From contig NZ_LT607754.1 of assembly GCF_900090285.1 (NCBI RefSeq), positions 5,358,001-5,422,000 of the forward strand: a stretch of 64,000 nucleotides of DNA. Reading direction: 5' to 3'. This DNA comes from Micromonospora inositola. Lineage in GTDB: Bacteria > Actinomycetota > Actinomycetes > Mycobacteriales > Micromonosporaceae. The notes beneath the pieces were generated by a model. It was given only the letters and a program-made list of their open reading frames with translations, searched no databases and had not been told where the DNA came from. A program made the position numbers and the translations under genes. This document shows positions 26,207 through 35,527 of this stretch, piece by piece (position 1 is the stretch's first letter; every line of letters starts with the position of its first letter).

Positions 26207-27277
26207 GTGACCACAGCACCCGCAGACCGAGCCGTCGAACCGACGACCTTGCCCCTCGTGCTCGGCCTCGACACCTTCGGCGACGTCACCCACGACGCCG
26301 ACGACCGCCCGCTCTCCCACGCCCAGACAATCCGGAACCTCGTCGAGCAGGGCGTCCTCGCCGAGCAGGTCGGGGTGGACTTCTTCGGCATCGGCGAACA
26401 CCACACCGACGACTTCCCGCTCTCCGCCGCCGACGTGGTGCTCGGCGCGATCGCCGCCCGCACCACCCGCATCCGCCTCGGGTCGGCGGTCACGGTGCTC
26501 AGCTCCGACGACCCGGTGCGGGTGTTCCAGCGCTACTCCACCCTCAACGCGGTCTCCGGCGGCCGGGCCGAGGTCATCCTCGGCCGCGGGTCCAGCATCG
26601 ACTCGTTCCCGCTGTTCGGCTACGACCTCGGCGACTACGAGCAGCTCTTCGAAGAGAAGGCGCAGCTCTTCGCCGAGCTGCTCAAGGGCGGGCCGGTCAC
26701 CTGGAAGGGGACCATGCGGGCGCCGCTGCACGAGCAGGACGTCGTACCGCACACCGAGTCGGGACCCTTCCCTGCGTGGATCGGCGTCGGCGGCAACCCC
26801 CAGTCGGTCGTCCGCGCCGCCCGGTACGGCTACTCCCTGATGCTCGCGATCATCGGGGGGTCATCGGCACGCTTCGCGCCCTTCTCCCGGCTCTTCCACC
26901 AGGCACTGAAGCAGCTCGGCAAGGATCCCCTGCCGATCGGCGCGCACTCGCCCGGGCACATCGCCGCCACCGACGAGCAGGCCCGCCAGGAGTTCTTTCC
27001 GCGCTACCAGCAGGTCATCCGCCGGGTCGCCCGGACCCGCGGGTTCGCCGTCCCGACCCGGGAGTCCTTCCTGAACGAGATCGGGCCGCACGGGGCGCTC
27101 TACGTCGGGTCGCCCGAGACCGTCGCGCAGAAGATCGCCGCGAACCTCACCGTGCTCGGCGCGAACCGCTTCGAGATGAAGTACGGCATGGGCGGCCTCT
27201 CGCACGAGGCCCTCATGACCGCCATCGAGCTCTACGGCACCCGGGTCATCCCGCGCGTCCGGGAGTTGCTGAGCTGA
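26207..27277 (+). CDS. LLM-class flavin-dependent oxidoreductase
   Basis: A 356-aa luciferase-like enzyme, paralogue of the divergent gene at 24318-25373. Shared blocks include DFFGIGEHHTDDFPLSAADV, TRIRLGSAVTVLSSDDPVRV and WIGVGGNPQSVVRAARYGYS. It starts at GTG 26207 with GAGAG upstream and is co-transcribed with the NADP oxidoreductase. A strong terminator follows. Two paralogues under one set of operators suggest successive or alternative oxidation steps on related substrates. Confidence 0.9.
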   Translation: MTTAPADRAVEPTTLPLVLGLDTFGDVTHDADDRPLSHAQTIRNLVEQGVLAEQVGVDFFGIGEHHTDDFPLSAADVVLGAIAARTTRIRLGSAVTVLSSDDPVRVFQRYSTLNAVSGGRAEVILGRGSSIDSFPLFGYDLGDYEQLFEEKAQLFAELLKGGPVTWKGTMRAPLHEQDVVPHTESGPFPAWIGVGGNPQSVVRAARYGYSLMLAIIGGSSARFAPFSRLFHQALKQLGKDPLPIGAHSPGHIAATDEQARQEFFPRYQQVIRRVARTRGFAVPTRESFLNEIGPHGALYVGSPETVAQKIAANLTVLGANRFEMKYGMGGLSHEALMTAIELYGTRVIPRVRELLS

Positions 27278-27282
27278 CGGGG

Positions 27283-27322
27283 CCCGGTCCCGCCGCAGGT
27301 ACGCCCCGACAGCGGGACCGGG
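27283..27322. terminator. Intrinsic terminator after LLM gene
   Basis: Perfect 11-bp arms CCCGGTCCCGC (27283-27293) and GCGGGACCGGG (27312-27322) with an 18-nt loop, starting 6 bases after the LLM stop. It can also end the convergent FMN reductase transcript. Confidence 0.75.
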
Positions 27323-27386
27323 ACGCGGCCGGCGGGGTCCAGACCGCGTCCGGCGCCGATCCCGCCGTCGGCAGCGCTGCGCCCGG

Positions 27387-27977
27387 CTACGTACCGGACT
27401 GGGACGTCGCCATCGTGGTGCCGGCCCGCAGGGTTGCCAACGCGCCGCTCCAGGCCACCAACTGGTCGAGCATCGTGTTCACCGCATCCACCTGATGAGG
27501 GCCGGGCTTGAAGACGCTGAAGTTCTCGAAGTCGGTGAAGAGCGAGAGTGCCACCTGCGCCCGTACGTCCGCCATCTGCAACTCGGCCACCACCAGGCGC
27601 AGGTGCTCCACCGCGCGGGTGCCGCCGACGCTGCCGTAGCTGACGAACCCGGTCGCCTTGTTGTTCCACTCGGCGTAGAGGAAGTCGATCGCGTTCTTCA
27701 GCGCCCCGGACGTGGAGTGGTTGTACTCCGGCGTCACGAAGACGTACCCGTCGAACGAGGCGATCTTTTCGGCCCATCGCAGGGTGTGTGGCTGGGTGTA
27801 CTGCCCGAGCGACGGGGGCGCCATCTCGTCGAGGTGCGGCAGGTTGAAGTCCTTGATGTCGACGAGTTCGTACTCGGCGTCGACGCGCTTGGTGGCGATG
27901 TCGTGCACCCAGCGGGCCACCGTCTCCCCGTTACGGCCGGGACGGGTGCTGCCGATGATGATGCCGATTCTGGTCAT
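27387..27977 (-). CDS. NAD(P)H-dependent FMN reductase
   Basis: A 196-aa flavodoxin-fold protein: IGIIIGSTRPGRNGETVARW binds the FMN phosphate, and FVTPEYNHSTSGALKNAIDF is the family signature. It reduces FMN or quinone-like compounds with NAD(P)H. Its location tail-to-tail with the LLM operon suggests that it could supply FMNH2 to those enzymes; this is inference. ATG 27977 has GGGCGG upstream. Confidence 0.9.
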   Translation of the reverse strand: MTRIGIIIGSTRPGRNGETVARWVHDIATKRVDAEYELVDIKDFNLPHLDEMAPPSLGQYTQPHTLRWAEKIASFDGYVFVTPEYNHSTSGALKNAIDFLYAEWNNKATGFVSYGSVGGTRAVEHLRLVVAELQMADVRAQVALSLFTDFENFSVFKPGPHQVDAVNTMLDQLVAWSGALATLRAGTTMATSQSGT

Positions 27978-28094
27978 TGCCGCCCTTTCCTTCCGCGTCC
28001 CGAAGGGCTCGGGAGCCGTCGGCGGTTACCCCGTCTGAGGGGCTTCGAACGGACCCAGGGCGTCCCCAGTTGTGGCACCGCACTGCCTGGAGTC

Positions 28095-28613
28095 CTAACT
28101 GGCGTTCTCGCTGCGGCGTGGCAGTTTCCAGTTCGGCCGGATGTAGTGGCACGTGTAGCCTGCTGGATACCGCTCCAGGTAGTCCTGGTGTTCAGGCTCA
28201 GCCTCCCAGAAAGGCCCTGCAGGGCTGACCTCGGTGACCACCTTGCCTGGCCACAGGCCAGAGGCGTCGACGTCGGCAATCGTCTCTTCCGCGACGTGTC
28301 GCTGCTCGTCGTTCATGTAGAAGATGGCTGAGCGGTAGCTGGTTCCCACGTCGTTGCCCTGACGATTCTTCGTTGTCGGGTCGTGTACCTGGAAGAAGAA
28401 CTCGAGGAGCTCTCGGTAGGACACCTCCCTGGGATCGAAAGCGATCTCGATCGCCTCGGCGTGAGAACCATGGTTCTGGTAGGTCGCGTTCGGCACGTCC
28501 CCGCCGGTGTATCCGACCCTGGTGGCAAGCACGCCGGCGCGTTTGCGGATGAGGTCCTGCATTCCCCAGAAGCACCCGCCGGCCAGGATCGCCTTCTCGG
28601 TCGTTTCAGTCAT
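28095..28613 (-). CDS. msrA: Peptide-methionine (S)-S-oxide reductase
   Basis: A 172-aa MsrA. The catalytic Cys is in [10 protein letters not shown] (residues 12-21). Other family blocks are [31 protein letters not shown] and [14 protein letters not shown], whose Cys is a candidate resolving residue. It repairs S-sulfoxides of methionine in proteins. The ATG overlaps the msrB stop (ATGA), so the two enzymes are made together and cover both diastereomers. Confidence 0.95.
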   Translation of the reverse strand: MTETTEKAILAGGCFWGMQDLIRKRAGVLATRVGYTGGDVPNATYQNHGSHAEAIEIAFDPREVSYRELLEFFFQVHDPTTKNRQGNDVGTSYRSAIFYMNDEQRHVAEETIADVDASGLWPGKVVTEVSPAGPFWEAEPEHQDYLERYPAGYTCHYIRPNWKLPRRSENAS

Positions 28614-29077
28614 CGCTGCCCTCCCCCGCCTGGCGGCTCGAACATCTTGCGGTACTCGCCGTAACCTTCACGCTCAAGGTCGTCACGCCGGATGAACCGA
28701 AGTGCCGCCGAATTCATGCAGTAGCGCAACCCGCCGGCGTCCACGGGACCATCATCAAACACGTGACCAAGGTGACTGTCCCCGCGCGCCGACCGCACCT
28801 CGGTGCGAATCGTCCCGAGGCTCGAGTCTCGGACTTCGACGACGTTCTCCGGTTCGATCGGCCTGGTGAAGGTCGGCCAGCCGGTACCGCTGTCGTACTT
28901 GTTGACCGACGCGAACAGCGGTTCACCGGATACGATGTCGACGTAGATGCCCGGCTCCTCGTTGTCCCAGTAGACGTTGTTGAAGGCCGGCTCTGTCCCA
29001 GCTTCCTGGGTGACCTGGTACTGCTCCTTCGACAGCCGAGAAATCGCCTCGGGGTCCTTGCGATACTCGCGTGACAC
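28610..29077 (-). CDS. msrB: Peptide-methionine (R)-S-oxide reductase
   Basis: A 155-aa MsrB with [28 protein letters not shown] and the catalytic Cys in [12 protein letters not shown] (about residue 124). That is its only cysteine: the two zinc-binding CxxC pairs of many MsrBs and the usual resolving Cys are absent, so recycling must use an external thiol. It reduces methionine R-sulfoxides and is coupled to msrA by an ATGA overlap. Confidence 0.95.
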   Translation of the reverse strand: MSREYRKDPEAISRLSKEQYQVTQEAGTEPAFNNVYWDNEEPGIYVDIVSGEPLFASVNKYDSGTGWPTFTRPIEPENVVEVRDSSLGTIRTEVRSARGDSHLGHVFDDGPVDAGGLRYCMNSAALRFIRRDDLEREGYGEYRKMFEPPGGGGQR

Positions 29078-29468
29078 AGTCGTTCCTCTCGGATCAGGTC
29101 GTCCGGCTCAGCGCACCGGCGGCACCCCTCCGCGCAGCGCATCATCCGCTCGTCTGCACTGAACTGCGCGCGGTCGACCACACACAGCAGGCAAACTCGA
29201 GGGCGCACGCGCGATATCTCCGCGTTGCACCGCGATCCTTCGCCATCGGCAGCTCGACCCCCGACGTTCCCCGCACCCCTGCCTCGAACGCCGCGTACCC
29301 CGCCTCGGGGTGACTAACCACGATCTCAGATCGCGACCGTGAGCCGCGGCCAGACCTGTCCCTGCACACCCCCGAAGACCACCTAACCTGGGCGGGTGCT
29401 GTCGAATCCGCGCCGGCCGTTCGACGTAGGGGTGTAAGGCGACGACTGGCACCTGAATGGAGAGCGCC
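29078..29468. other. Intergenic upstream of msrB
   Basis: 391 bases between msrB and the YCII remnant. No recognisable gene. The msrBA promoter should be at its left end, but no convincing -35/-10 pair is seen. Confidence 0.35.
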
Positions 29469-29850
29469 ATGGCTAAGTTACGCAATCCTGATCTACGCGA
29501 CGGACTCGGCCCACAGCGCAGACGGCACGCCGGAGGAGCTTGAGGTACACGACCGGCCCGCCACGGAGCTGGAGGAGTCCGGCTGCATGGCCGCGGCGTT
29601 CGCGCTGCAACCGATCGCGACGGCGACGTCCATCCGCGGTGATGTCGTGACCGACGGCCCCTTCCTGGACGCCAAGGAGGTCGTCGCGGGCTTCTACGTG
29701 ATCGAGGCGCCCGACCTCGACGGCGCTCTGAAGATCGCCCGGCGCAACCCCGCCGCCCAGCTGGGCGGCGGCGCGCGTCGCGCGGGAGCTGGACCTGGCC
29801 GAGGAGTGCGTGCAGGAGGCGTATGCCGCGGCCGAGCGAGACTTCCTGGC
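29469..29850 (+). pseudogene. YCII gene fused to sigma-factor remnant
   Basis: ATG 29469 gives MAK and then one extra T shifts the frame; the correct frame continues YAILIYATDSAHSADGTPEE, FALQPIATATSIRGDVVTDG and AKEVVAGFYVIEAPDLDGA, a YCII/DGPF domain. It breaks after RRNPAAQ. From about 29770 another frame gives RVARELDLAEECVQEAYAAA, the region-2 start of the sigma factors usually encoded right after YCII genes. A deletion has therefore joined the two genes, and the start is also frameshifted. Confidence 0.6.
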
Positions 29851-29980
29851 CGACGCCTCGCCAATCCTCATCGGCGTAGGACTCCGGGTCCAAGAAGGCG
29901 ACCACGGCGACCGACCCGACGAAGCCGCGCCTGGATTGCCCATCCCCCGGCGCCGATCTTGACAGGTCAGGTGTGGCATC

Positions 29981-32248
29981 GTGACTGAAATGGAGCCGGA
30001 TGGAGACGCCGAGGCGCGCCCGGCCCTGCCCGAGCCCGTCCGCGTCGGCCTGCGGGTGCTGCGCGACTATCGACCCACGGTCGCGCGGGCCCGCGCGCTG
30101 CTACGGAGCACGGTGACCTCGTTCGTGGTGCTCAGCACGACGCTGTGGCTCCTACCGGGGGTCACCGCCAGCGGGTTGGTCCCGCTGCTGTGGCTGGTCG
30201 GGCTGATCGCCGTGATCGGCGCGGTACTGCGCCCGCTGCTGTTCGCCCTGGCCACCGCGCTCGGCGGGCTCGGCGCTCTCGCCATCGGCGTGTGCGTGCA
30301 GGCCGTCGTCATGTACGTCGCCTTGCGCCTGGACCCGGGAGCGCACGTCGCCGGATTCGCCGATGCCTTCGCCGCTGCGTGGCTCGCCGTGGCGCTCGCC
30401 GCGATCGTGAACTGGCTGGCCGACGCCGGCACTGATGACGCGTTCGTCAGCGAGATGCTGTGGGTGATGACCCGGGTACGGCGCAGGTCGGAGCCTCACC
30501 GGCGCCCGGCGTGGCGGCCACGACGGCGGCAGCCGGTGGCCGCTGTGCTGCCACCCGACCGGCAGGCGGCCGACGCCTTGCTCATCATCCAGCTCGACGG
30601 CGTGGCCGCGCCGCTGGTGCAGTGGGCCATCCGGGCGGGCAACCTCCCCACGGTCGGCCGGTGGCTGCGCTCGCGCAGTCACCGGATGACCCGCTGGCAC
30701 ACCGGCCTTCCGGCCACCACGCCCGCGGCACAGGCGGGCCTGCTGCACGGCGAGGTCCGGCGGGTGCCGGCCTATCGTTGGTACGAGAAGGCGACACCGA
30801 GCGGCAACGGCGCGCGCTCCACCGGCCGTCTCATGGTGACCAGCCGACCCCGCGATGCCGCCGAGATCGAGCGGCGCCTGTCCACCGGGCGCGGTCTGCT
30901 GCGGGACGGCGGGGTCAGCATCAGCACCGCCTTCTCCGGCGACGCCCCCACCAGCCTGCTCACGGTGAGCCGCGCCGGGCTGCCCGGACCGTTCACTCGG
31001 GGCTACGCGGCGTTCATGGCCAGCCCGTACGGTTTCGCCCGAGCCGTCGTGCGCGGCGCCGGGCAGGTGCTTCGCGAGCTCTACGAGGCGCGGCGGCAGC
31101 GGCTGCGCGGCGTGCAGCCCAGGGGGCGCCGCAGCGGCTCCTACCTCGCGCTGCGTCCAATGGCAAGCCTGCTCAGCGACCTCAACGTGTCGCTCATCGC
31201 CGAGCAGATGGCCAGCGGGACACCGGTGATCTTCTGCGACTTCCTCGACTATGACGAGGTGGCCCACCATGCCGGACCCGCCCGTCCGCAGGCGCTGGCG
31301 GTCCTCGAGGCGCTCGATCAGACCCTCGGCATCCTGCAGCGTCTGGCGGCCGAGGCGCCGCGGCGCTACCACCTCGTCGTGCTGAGCGACCATGGGCAGA
31401 GCCAGGGCGCCACGTTCCGCCAGCGGTACGGCGAGTCACTGGCACAGGTGGTTGCCCGGCTTGCCGCGCCGAAGGTCCGCCCGGTTGCTCCCGACGGCCG
31501 GCTGGCGCCCCCCACCCCGGTCCGGGCCGCGACCACCGCAGAGGCCGCCGGCCCGGTCGAGGAGTGGGGACGGGTCAACACGCTGCTCACCGAGGTGGCT
31601 GGCCGGGGCGGGGCGACCGGCACGGCGACCCGGGTGGCCGTACGGTCGCGTACGGATGGGGGCGAGGTCACCCTGGGGCCCGCCGGACGGGAGGACGCGG
31701 CCACCCGTACCGATCCGGAGACCGTGGTGGTGGCGTCGGGCAACCTGGCGATGATCTACCTGCCCCGCCATCCGGGGCGCCTGACCCGCGAGCGCATCGA
31801 CGCCGTCGTCCCGGGGCTGATCGACGGCCTGGCCGCGCACCCCGGCATCGGGCTGGTTGTCGTCGACTCCGCCGCCGGGCCGCTGGCGATCGGGGCGCAT
31901 GGCTGCCACCGCTTACGGGACGGGCAGGTCGACGGCGACGATCCGCTGGGGCCGTACGGCCGGCGAGCGCGTCAGGACCTGCTGCGCCACCAGGCGATGG
32001 ACCACGTGGGCGACCTCGTCGTGATCAGCGCGGTGGACCCAGGCCTGGAGGAGGTGGCGGCCTTCGAGGAACTGATCGGCTGCCACGGAGGACTCGGCGG
32101 CTGGCAGACGGAGGCCCTGCTCATCCACCCCGCCGACTGGCCGCAACAGGGCGAGCTGGTCGGCCCGGACGCCGTACACCGCCAGTTGCTCGCCTGGATG
32201 CGCCAGCTCGGCCTTCGCCAGCCCGACGACCACGCCGACGCGCGGTAG
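29981..32248 (+). CDS. Membrane protein with type I phosphodiesterase domain
   Basis: A 755-aa protein. Three to four transmembrane helices at about residues 45-145 resemble a phage-holin-IV-like membrane domain. A basic linker leads to an alkaline-phosphatase-superfamily domain (residues 195-740). Metal-site motifs are visible: LIIQLDGVAAPLVQWA, PATTPAAQAG (nucleophile Thr), DFLDYDEVAHHAGPARP and VVLSDHGQSQG. It would hydrolyse a phosphodiester or pyrophosphate-type bond near the membrane. GTG 29981 is used; ATG 29990 is possible. The domain pairing is typical of actinobacterial proteins without assigned substrate. Confidence 0.83.
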   Translation: MTEMEPDGDAEARPALPEPVRVGLRVLRDYRPTVARARALLRSTVTSFVVLSTTLWLLPGVTASGLVPLLWLVGLIAVIGAVLRPLLFALATALGGLGALAIGVCVQAVVMYVALRLDPGAHVAGFADAFAAAWLAVALAAIVNWLADAGTDDAFVSEMLWVMTRVRRRSEPHRRPAWRPRRRQPVAAVLPPDRQAADALLIIQLDGVAAPLVQWAIRAGNLPTVGRWLRSRSHRMTRWHTGLPATTPAAQAGLLHGEVRRVPAYRWYEKATPSGNGARSTGRLMVTSRPRDAAEIERRLSTGRGLLRDGGVSISTAFSGDAPTSLLTVSRAGLPGPFTRGYAAFMASPYGFARAVVRGAGQVLRELYEARRQRLRGVQPRGRRSGSYLALRPMASLLSDLNVSLIAEQMASGTPVIFCDFLDYDEVAHHAGPARPQALAVLEALDQTLGILQRLAAEAPRRYHLVVLSDHGQSQGATFRQRYGESLAQVVARLAAPKVRPVAPDGRLAPPTPVRAATTAEAAGPVEEWGRVNTLLTEVAGRGGATGTATRVAVRSRTDGGEVTLGPAGREDAATRTDPETVVVASGNLAMIYLPRHPGRLTRERIDAVVPGLIDGLAAHPGIGLVVVDSAAGPLAIGAHGCHRLRDGQVDGDDPLGPYGRRARQDLLRHQAMDHVGDLVVISAVDPGLEEVAAFEELIGCHGGLGGWQTEALLIHPADWPQQGELVGPDAVHRQLLAWMRQLGLRQPDDHADAR

Positions 32249-32330
32249 GACCGCGCAGGCCGGAAGCTGGACCACGACGCGGGCCACTGTCCGCGCGCGT
32301 AGCGCGAGCGACCAGGCACGCCGGTGCCGG

Positions 32331-32912
32331 CTACGGCGTCGCCGCCGGATTGTCCGGCAGCGCCCGGCGCCGGCTAAGCCAGCTCAGCCCCTGGCTCACC
32401 AGCACGACGAGCAGTATGGCGGCAACGACGCTCTGCCACGGCTCGGGAAAGATCGCTCGCCCGAGGACGCCGATCGCGGCGTAGAGCACCGACCACAGCA
32501 GGCTGGCCGGCGCATTGGCAACGGCGAAGCGCCGCCAGGCCAGCCCGGCCACGGCCGCCGCCAGCAGCACCGGGACCCGGCCGCCAGGGATGAGCCGGGA
32601 CACCAGGAGGGTCGAGACATGCCCCTCGCGCACCCGCGTCGACACCCGGCCGACCCGCTGTGCTCCGCGCAGCCAGTGCAGCCGCCGGGCGATCCGCTCG
32701 CCACCCCAGCCGAGCATGCCGTAGGTCGCCAGGTCGCCCGCGTACGCCCCGATCGCGCCGGCGATCACCACGAGGACCACGGTCACCGGATGCTGGTGGG
32801 CGGCGAGCGCGGCGGCACCGCTGACCGCCGCGCCGGTCGGCACCACCGGGACCACGGAGCCGAACAGCACCAGCAGGATCAGCGAGCCCAGCCCGCCGAG
32901 CGTCGCCGTCAC
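32331..32912 (-). CDS. DedA family membrane protein
   Basis: A 193-aa membrane protein with the VTT/SNARE-associated fold of DedA flippases. The re-entrant signature is GAIGAYAGDLATYGMLGWGG, followed by SRLIPGGRVPVLLAAAVAGL and a C-terminal hydrophobic helix. DedA proteins move phospholipid or undecaprenyl-phosphate head groups across the membrane. GTG 32912 overlaps the stop of the MBL-fold gene (GTGA), so both are co-translated. Confidence 0.85.
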   Translation of the reverse strand: MTATLGGLGSLILLVLFGSVVPVVPTGAAVSGAAALAAHQHPVTVVLVVIAGAIGAYAGDLATYGMLGWGGERIARRLHWLRGAQRVGRVSTRVREGHVSTLLVSRLIPGGRVPVLLAAAVAGLAWRRFAVANAPASLLWSVLYAAIGVLGRAIFPEPWQSVVAAILLVVLVSQGLSWLSRRRALPDNPAATP

Positions 32913-33685
32913 GGTCGGCGCACCGTGAACGACTCGCCCGGCCGCAGAACGCGGACCCGGGTGCCCGGCGAGACCGCTTCGACCTGGCGGGCGAAGTCAG
33001 CCCCCGGTCGGAAGAACCGGTCCGGCCGGATCCGATCGCAGCCGACCGGCCAGAAGGTGCCGAAGTGAATGGGTACGGCCCACGCCGCCGCCGCACGCCG
33101 TACCGCCTCGGCGGCACCCGCCGGGTCGAGGTGGCCGGCGCCGAGCGTGGGTCCCCAGCCACCGACCGGGATCAACGCCAGATCGAGCGGCCCCATCCTG
33201 GCCATCTCGTCGAAGAGGCCGGTGTCCCCCGCGAACCAGGTAAGCGCCTGACCGTGGACCAGGTAGCCGAGGGCCGGTGCCCGGTGCCGGGACCACGGAC
33301 CGCGGCCGGCGTGGTGGGCCGCAGGGACGGCAGCAACCGTGACCCGGCCGATCGTGGTCCGGTCGCCGACCGCAAGCTCCGTGCAACGGCGGGCGGCCGC
33401 CGCGCCCAGCGCCTGGCGGACCAGGCGCGCCGCACCCGCCGGCACCACCAGCGCGGTGTGCTCGGGCAGCCGGCGCAGCGACGCGAAGTCCAGGTGGTCG
33501 GCGTGCAGGTGCGACACGAGTACGGCGTCCGGGGCGCACGGCAGCTGCGGGGTGGCGCCGCGGCGACGGCGCAGGTGGGCGAGCCGGTCACGCAGCAGCG
33601 GGTCGGTCAGCAGCCGGGTTCCGGAGTCCTCGATCCACACGGTGCTGTGCCCGTACCAGGTCAGCTGGACCACATCGACACCCAC
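32909..33685 (-). CDS. MBL-fold metal-dependent hydrolase
   Basis: A 258-aa UlaG-like metallo-beta-lactamase fold protein. The metal motif HLHADHLD lies near residue 70, preceded by LTWYGHSTVWIED and followed by VPAAHHAGRGPWS, FAGDTGLFDEM and VPIHFGTFWP. Substrate unknown; relatives include lactonases and N-acyl phosphatidylethanolamine-type phospholipases. GTG 33685 is used, GTG 33673 is possible. It is coupled to the DedA gene. Confidence 0.85.
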   Translation of the reverse strand: MGVDVVQLTWYGHSTVWIEDSGTRLLTDPLLRDRLAHLRRRRGATPQLPCAPDAVLVSHLHADHLDFASLRRLPEHTALVVPAGAARLVRQALGAAAARRCTELAVGDRTTIGRVTVAAVPAAHHAGRGPWSRHRAPALGYLVHGQALTWFAGDTGLFDEMARMGPLDLALIPVGGWGPTLGAGHLDPAGAAEAVRRAAAAWAVPIHFGTFWPVGCDRIRPDRFFRPGADFARQVEAVSPGTRVRVLRPGESFTVRRP

Positions 33686-33743
33686 ACCGCCTCTGCCACG
33701 CCTGTCACCGTATCCCGAAGAGCCGCCGCCGGCCGGGGTGCCC

Positions 33744-35384
33744 TCAGCGGCGATTCGTCTCGAGCGCCAGCAGCCCCTGGGCCTGCACGATAGAGACCGA
33801 CAGGGTCTTGTAGCCGACATCGTCGAAGAGCACCGTCATCTGGTCCTTCTCGTACCCGAGGACCATGCCTGATCCCCACTTGGCGTGCCGCACCGTGCTG
33901 TGGAGTGGGTACGGCCCGGCGTCCGGGAGCACCTCGGAGGTGCCGCCGTGGCAGTTGTCGCAGTGCCCGCAGGGGCGGCTCAACTGCTCGCCGAAGTAGC
34001 CCAGCAGCGCCTGCATACGGCAGCCCCGGCTCTCGGCGAAGCGGCGCATCATGTCGGTGCGGGAACGCTGCCCTGCCTGATGGCGGGCGTACTCGGCCAG
34101 CGCCTCCCGAGCCGCCTGATCGGGCAGGGGCGCGTACCGGGCGACGCTGAGTTCACCCCTGGGTCCCGTCGCCACCGCGCCGACCTGCTCAAGCAGGCTG
34201 ATGTGGCTGGCGACCTTACGCTGGCCCAGGCCGGTGGCCTTTGCCAGCGCGGTGCGCGTCACCGGGCCGCGGTGCAGGACGGCTGCGACCGCTCGCAGCT
34301 CATCCAGCTCAGGAGCGCCGCCGTTGAAGAAGCGTTGCAGGGCAATGTCCTCGGCTCGGTAGAGCAGCAGCGCCCGGGCCGGCTCACCGTCGCGCCCCGC
34401 CCGCCCGATCTCCTGCAGGTAGCTGTCCGGTGAATCGGGCAGCGCCACATGTGCCACCCAGCGGATGTTCTGCTTGTCGATGCCCATGCCGAACGCCGAC
34501 GTGGCGACCATGATCGGCACCCGGTCGGCGAGGAAGTCTTCGTGGCTGCGCCGACGTAGCCCGGCTGCCATGCCGCCGTGGTAGGCCTGTGCGGGGAAAC
34601 CCGCATCGGACAGCCGTTCGGCGAGGTCCTCGGCGGCACGCCGGGTCGGCACATACACGATGCCGGGCGGGTCGGCCTCCTTGAGCAGGGTGAGCAGCCT
34701 GCGCCAGCGGTAGTCCTCGCTGGGGCAGTGCGTGGCCGCCACGAAAAGGTTCGGACGGTCCAATCCGGACAGAATCAGTCGCGGCTTGCGCATGCCGAGC
34801 CGCGCGATGATGTCATCGCGCACCGGCGGCGACGCCGTGGCGGTCAGCGCCACGACCGGCGGGCGTCCCAGGTCGCGGATCAGGTGGCCGAGCGTGAGGT
34901 AGTCGGGGCGGAAATCGTGGCCCCACGACGAGATGCAGTGCGCCTCGTCAACCGCCACCAGCGCCGGACGCAGCGCGCGGACCTCGGCCAGCCGCTCCGG
35001 CGAACTGAGCTGCTCCGGCGTGATGAACAGGAACGTCGCGGCACCCGAGCGCAACTCGTCCAGCGCGGCCGCCTGCTTGCTCGGACTCTCCGCAGAACTG
35101 ATCCGAACCGCACGTAACGCCGGATCGCCCCGCTCGTTCAGGTTGCCGATCTGGTCCTGCTGCAATGCCAGCAAAGGTGAGATCACCACCGTCGGGCCGC
35201 GCAGGAGCGTGGCGGGAACCTGGTACACAGCCGACTTCCCGCCCCCGGTGGGCAGCACGACCAGCGCGTCACGGCCCGCCAGCAGCGCGCGCATGGCGCG
35301 CAGCTGCGTGGCGCGCAGCCGCTGCCAGCCGAAGTGCCGACGGGCGGCGCGGCGTAGCCGCAGAGAGCGAAAAATAATCATCAT
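33744..35384 (-). CDS. recQ: RecQ family ATP-dependent DNA helicase
   Basis: A 546-aa superfamily 2 helicase that unwinds DNA 3'-5' during repair. Walker A TGGGKS is at residues 46-51, Walker B DEAHC near 145 with the aromatic-rich [11 protein letters not shown] loop, motif III ALTATA, motif [12 protein letters not shown], and the zinc-binding Cys cluster CRMQ...CGHCDNC near 450. A winged-helix RQC domain is recognisable, but there is no HRDC domain; instead about 60 residues follow with [18 protein letters not shown], seen in other actinobacterial short RecQs. Two adjacent ATG codons compete as start. Confidence 0.93.
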   Translation of the reverse strand: MMIIFRSLRLRRAARRHFGWQRLRATQLRAMRALLAGRDALVVLPTGGGKSAVYQVPATLLRGPTVVISPLLALQQDQIGNLNERGDPALRAVRISSAESPSKQAAALDELRSGAATFLFITPEQLSSPERLAEVRALRPALVAVDEAHCISSWGHDFRPDYLTLGHLIRDLGRPPVVALTATASPPVRDDIIARLGMRKPRLILSGLDRPNLFVAATHCPSEDYRWRRLLTLLKEADPPGIVYVPTRRAAEDLAERLSDAGFPAQAYHGGMAAGLRRRSHEDFLADRVPIMVATSAFGMGIDKQNIRWVAHVALPDSPDSYLQEIGRAGRDGEPARALLLYRAEDIALQRFFNGGAPELDELRAVAAVLHRGPVTRTALAKATGLGQRKVASHISLLEQVGAVATGPRGELSVARYAPLPDQAAREALAEYARHQAGQRSRTDMMRRFAESRGCRMQALLGYFGEQLSRPCGHCDNCHGGTSEVLPDAGPYPLHSTVRHAKWGSGMVLGYEKDQMTVLFDDVGYKTLSVSIVQAQGLLALETNRR

Positions 35385-35527
35385 CGCCGGGCATGCTAAC
35401 CAAGCGCGCAGCCGGACCTAAGATCATCCCAAGGCCCCTCGTACGCCTCGTCCTCCGCCACGCCGTCGGGCCAGACGCTTCGCCCGGACGGAACGGGCCA
35501 GCTCCGTTGGTTGGCCGACCAGATGTC

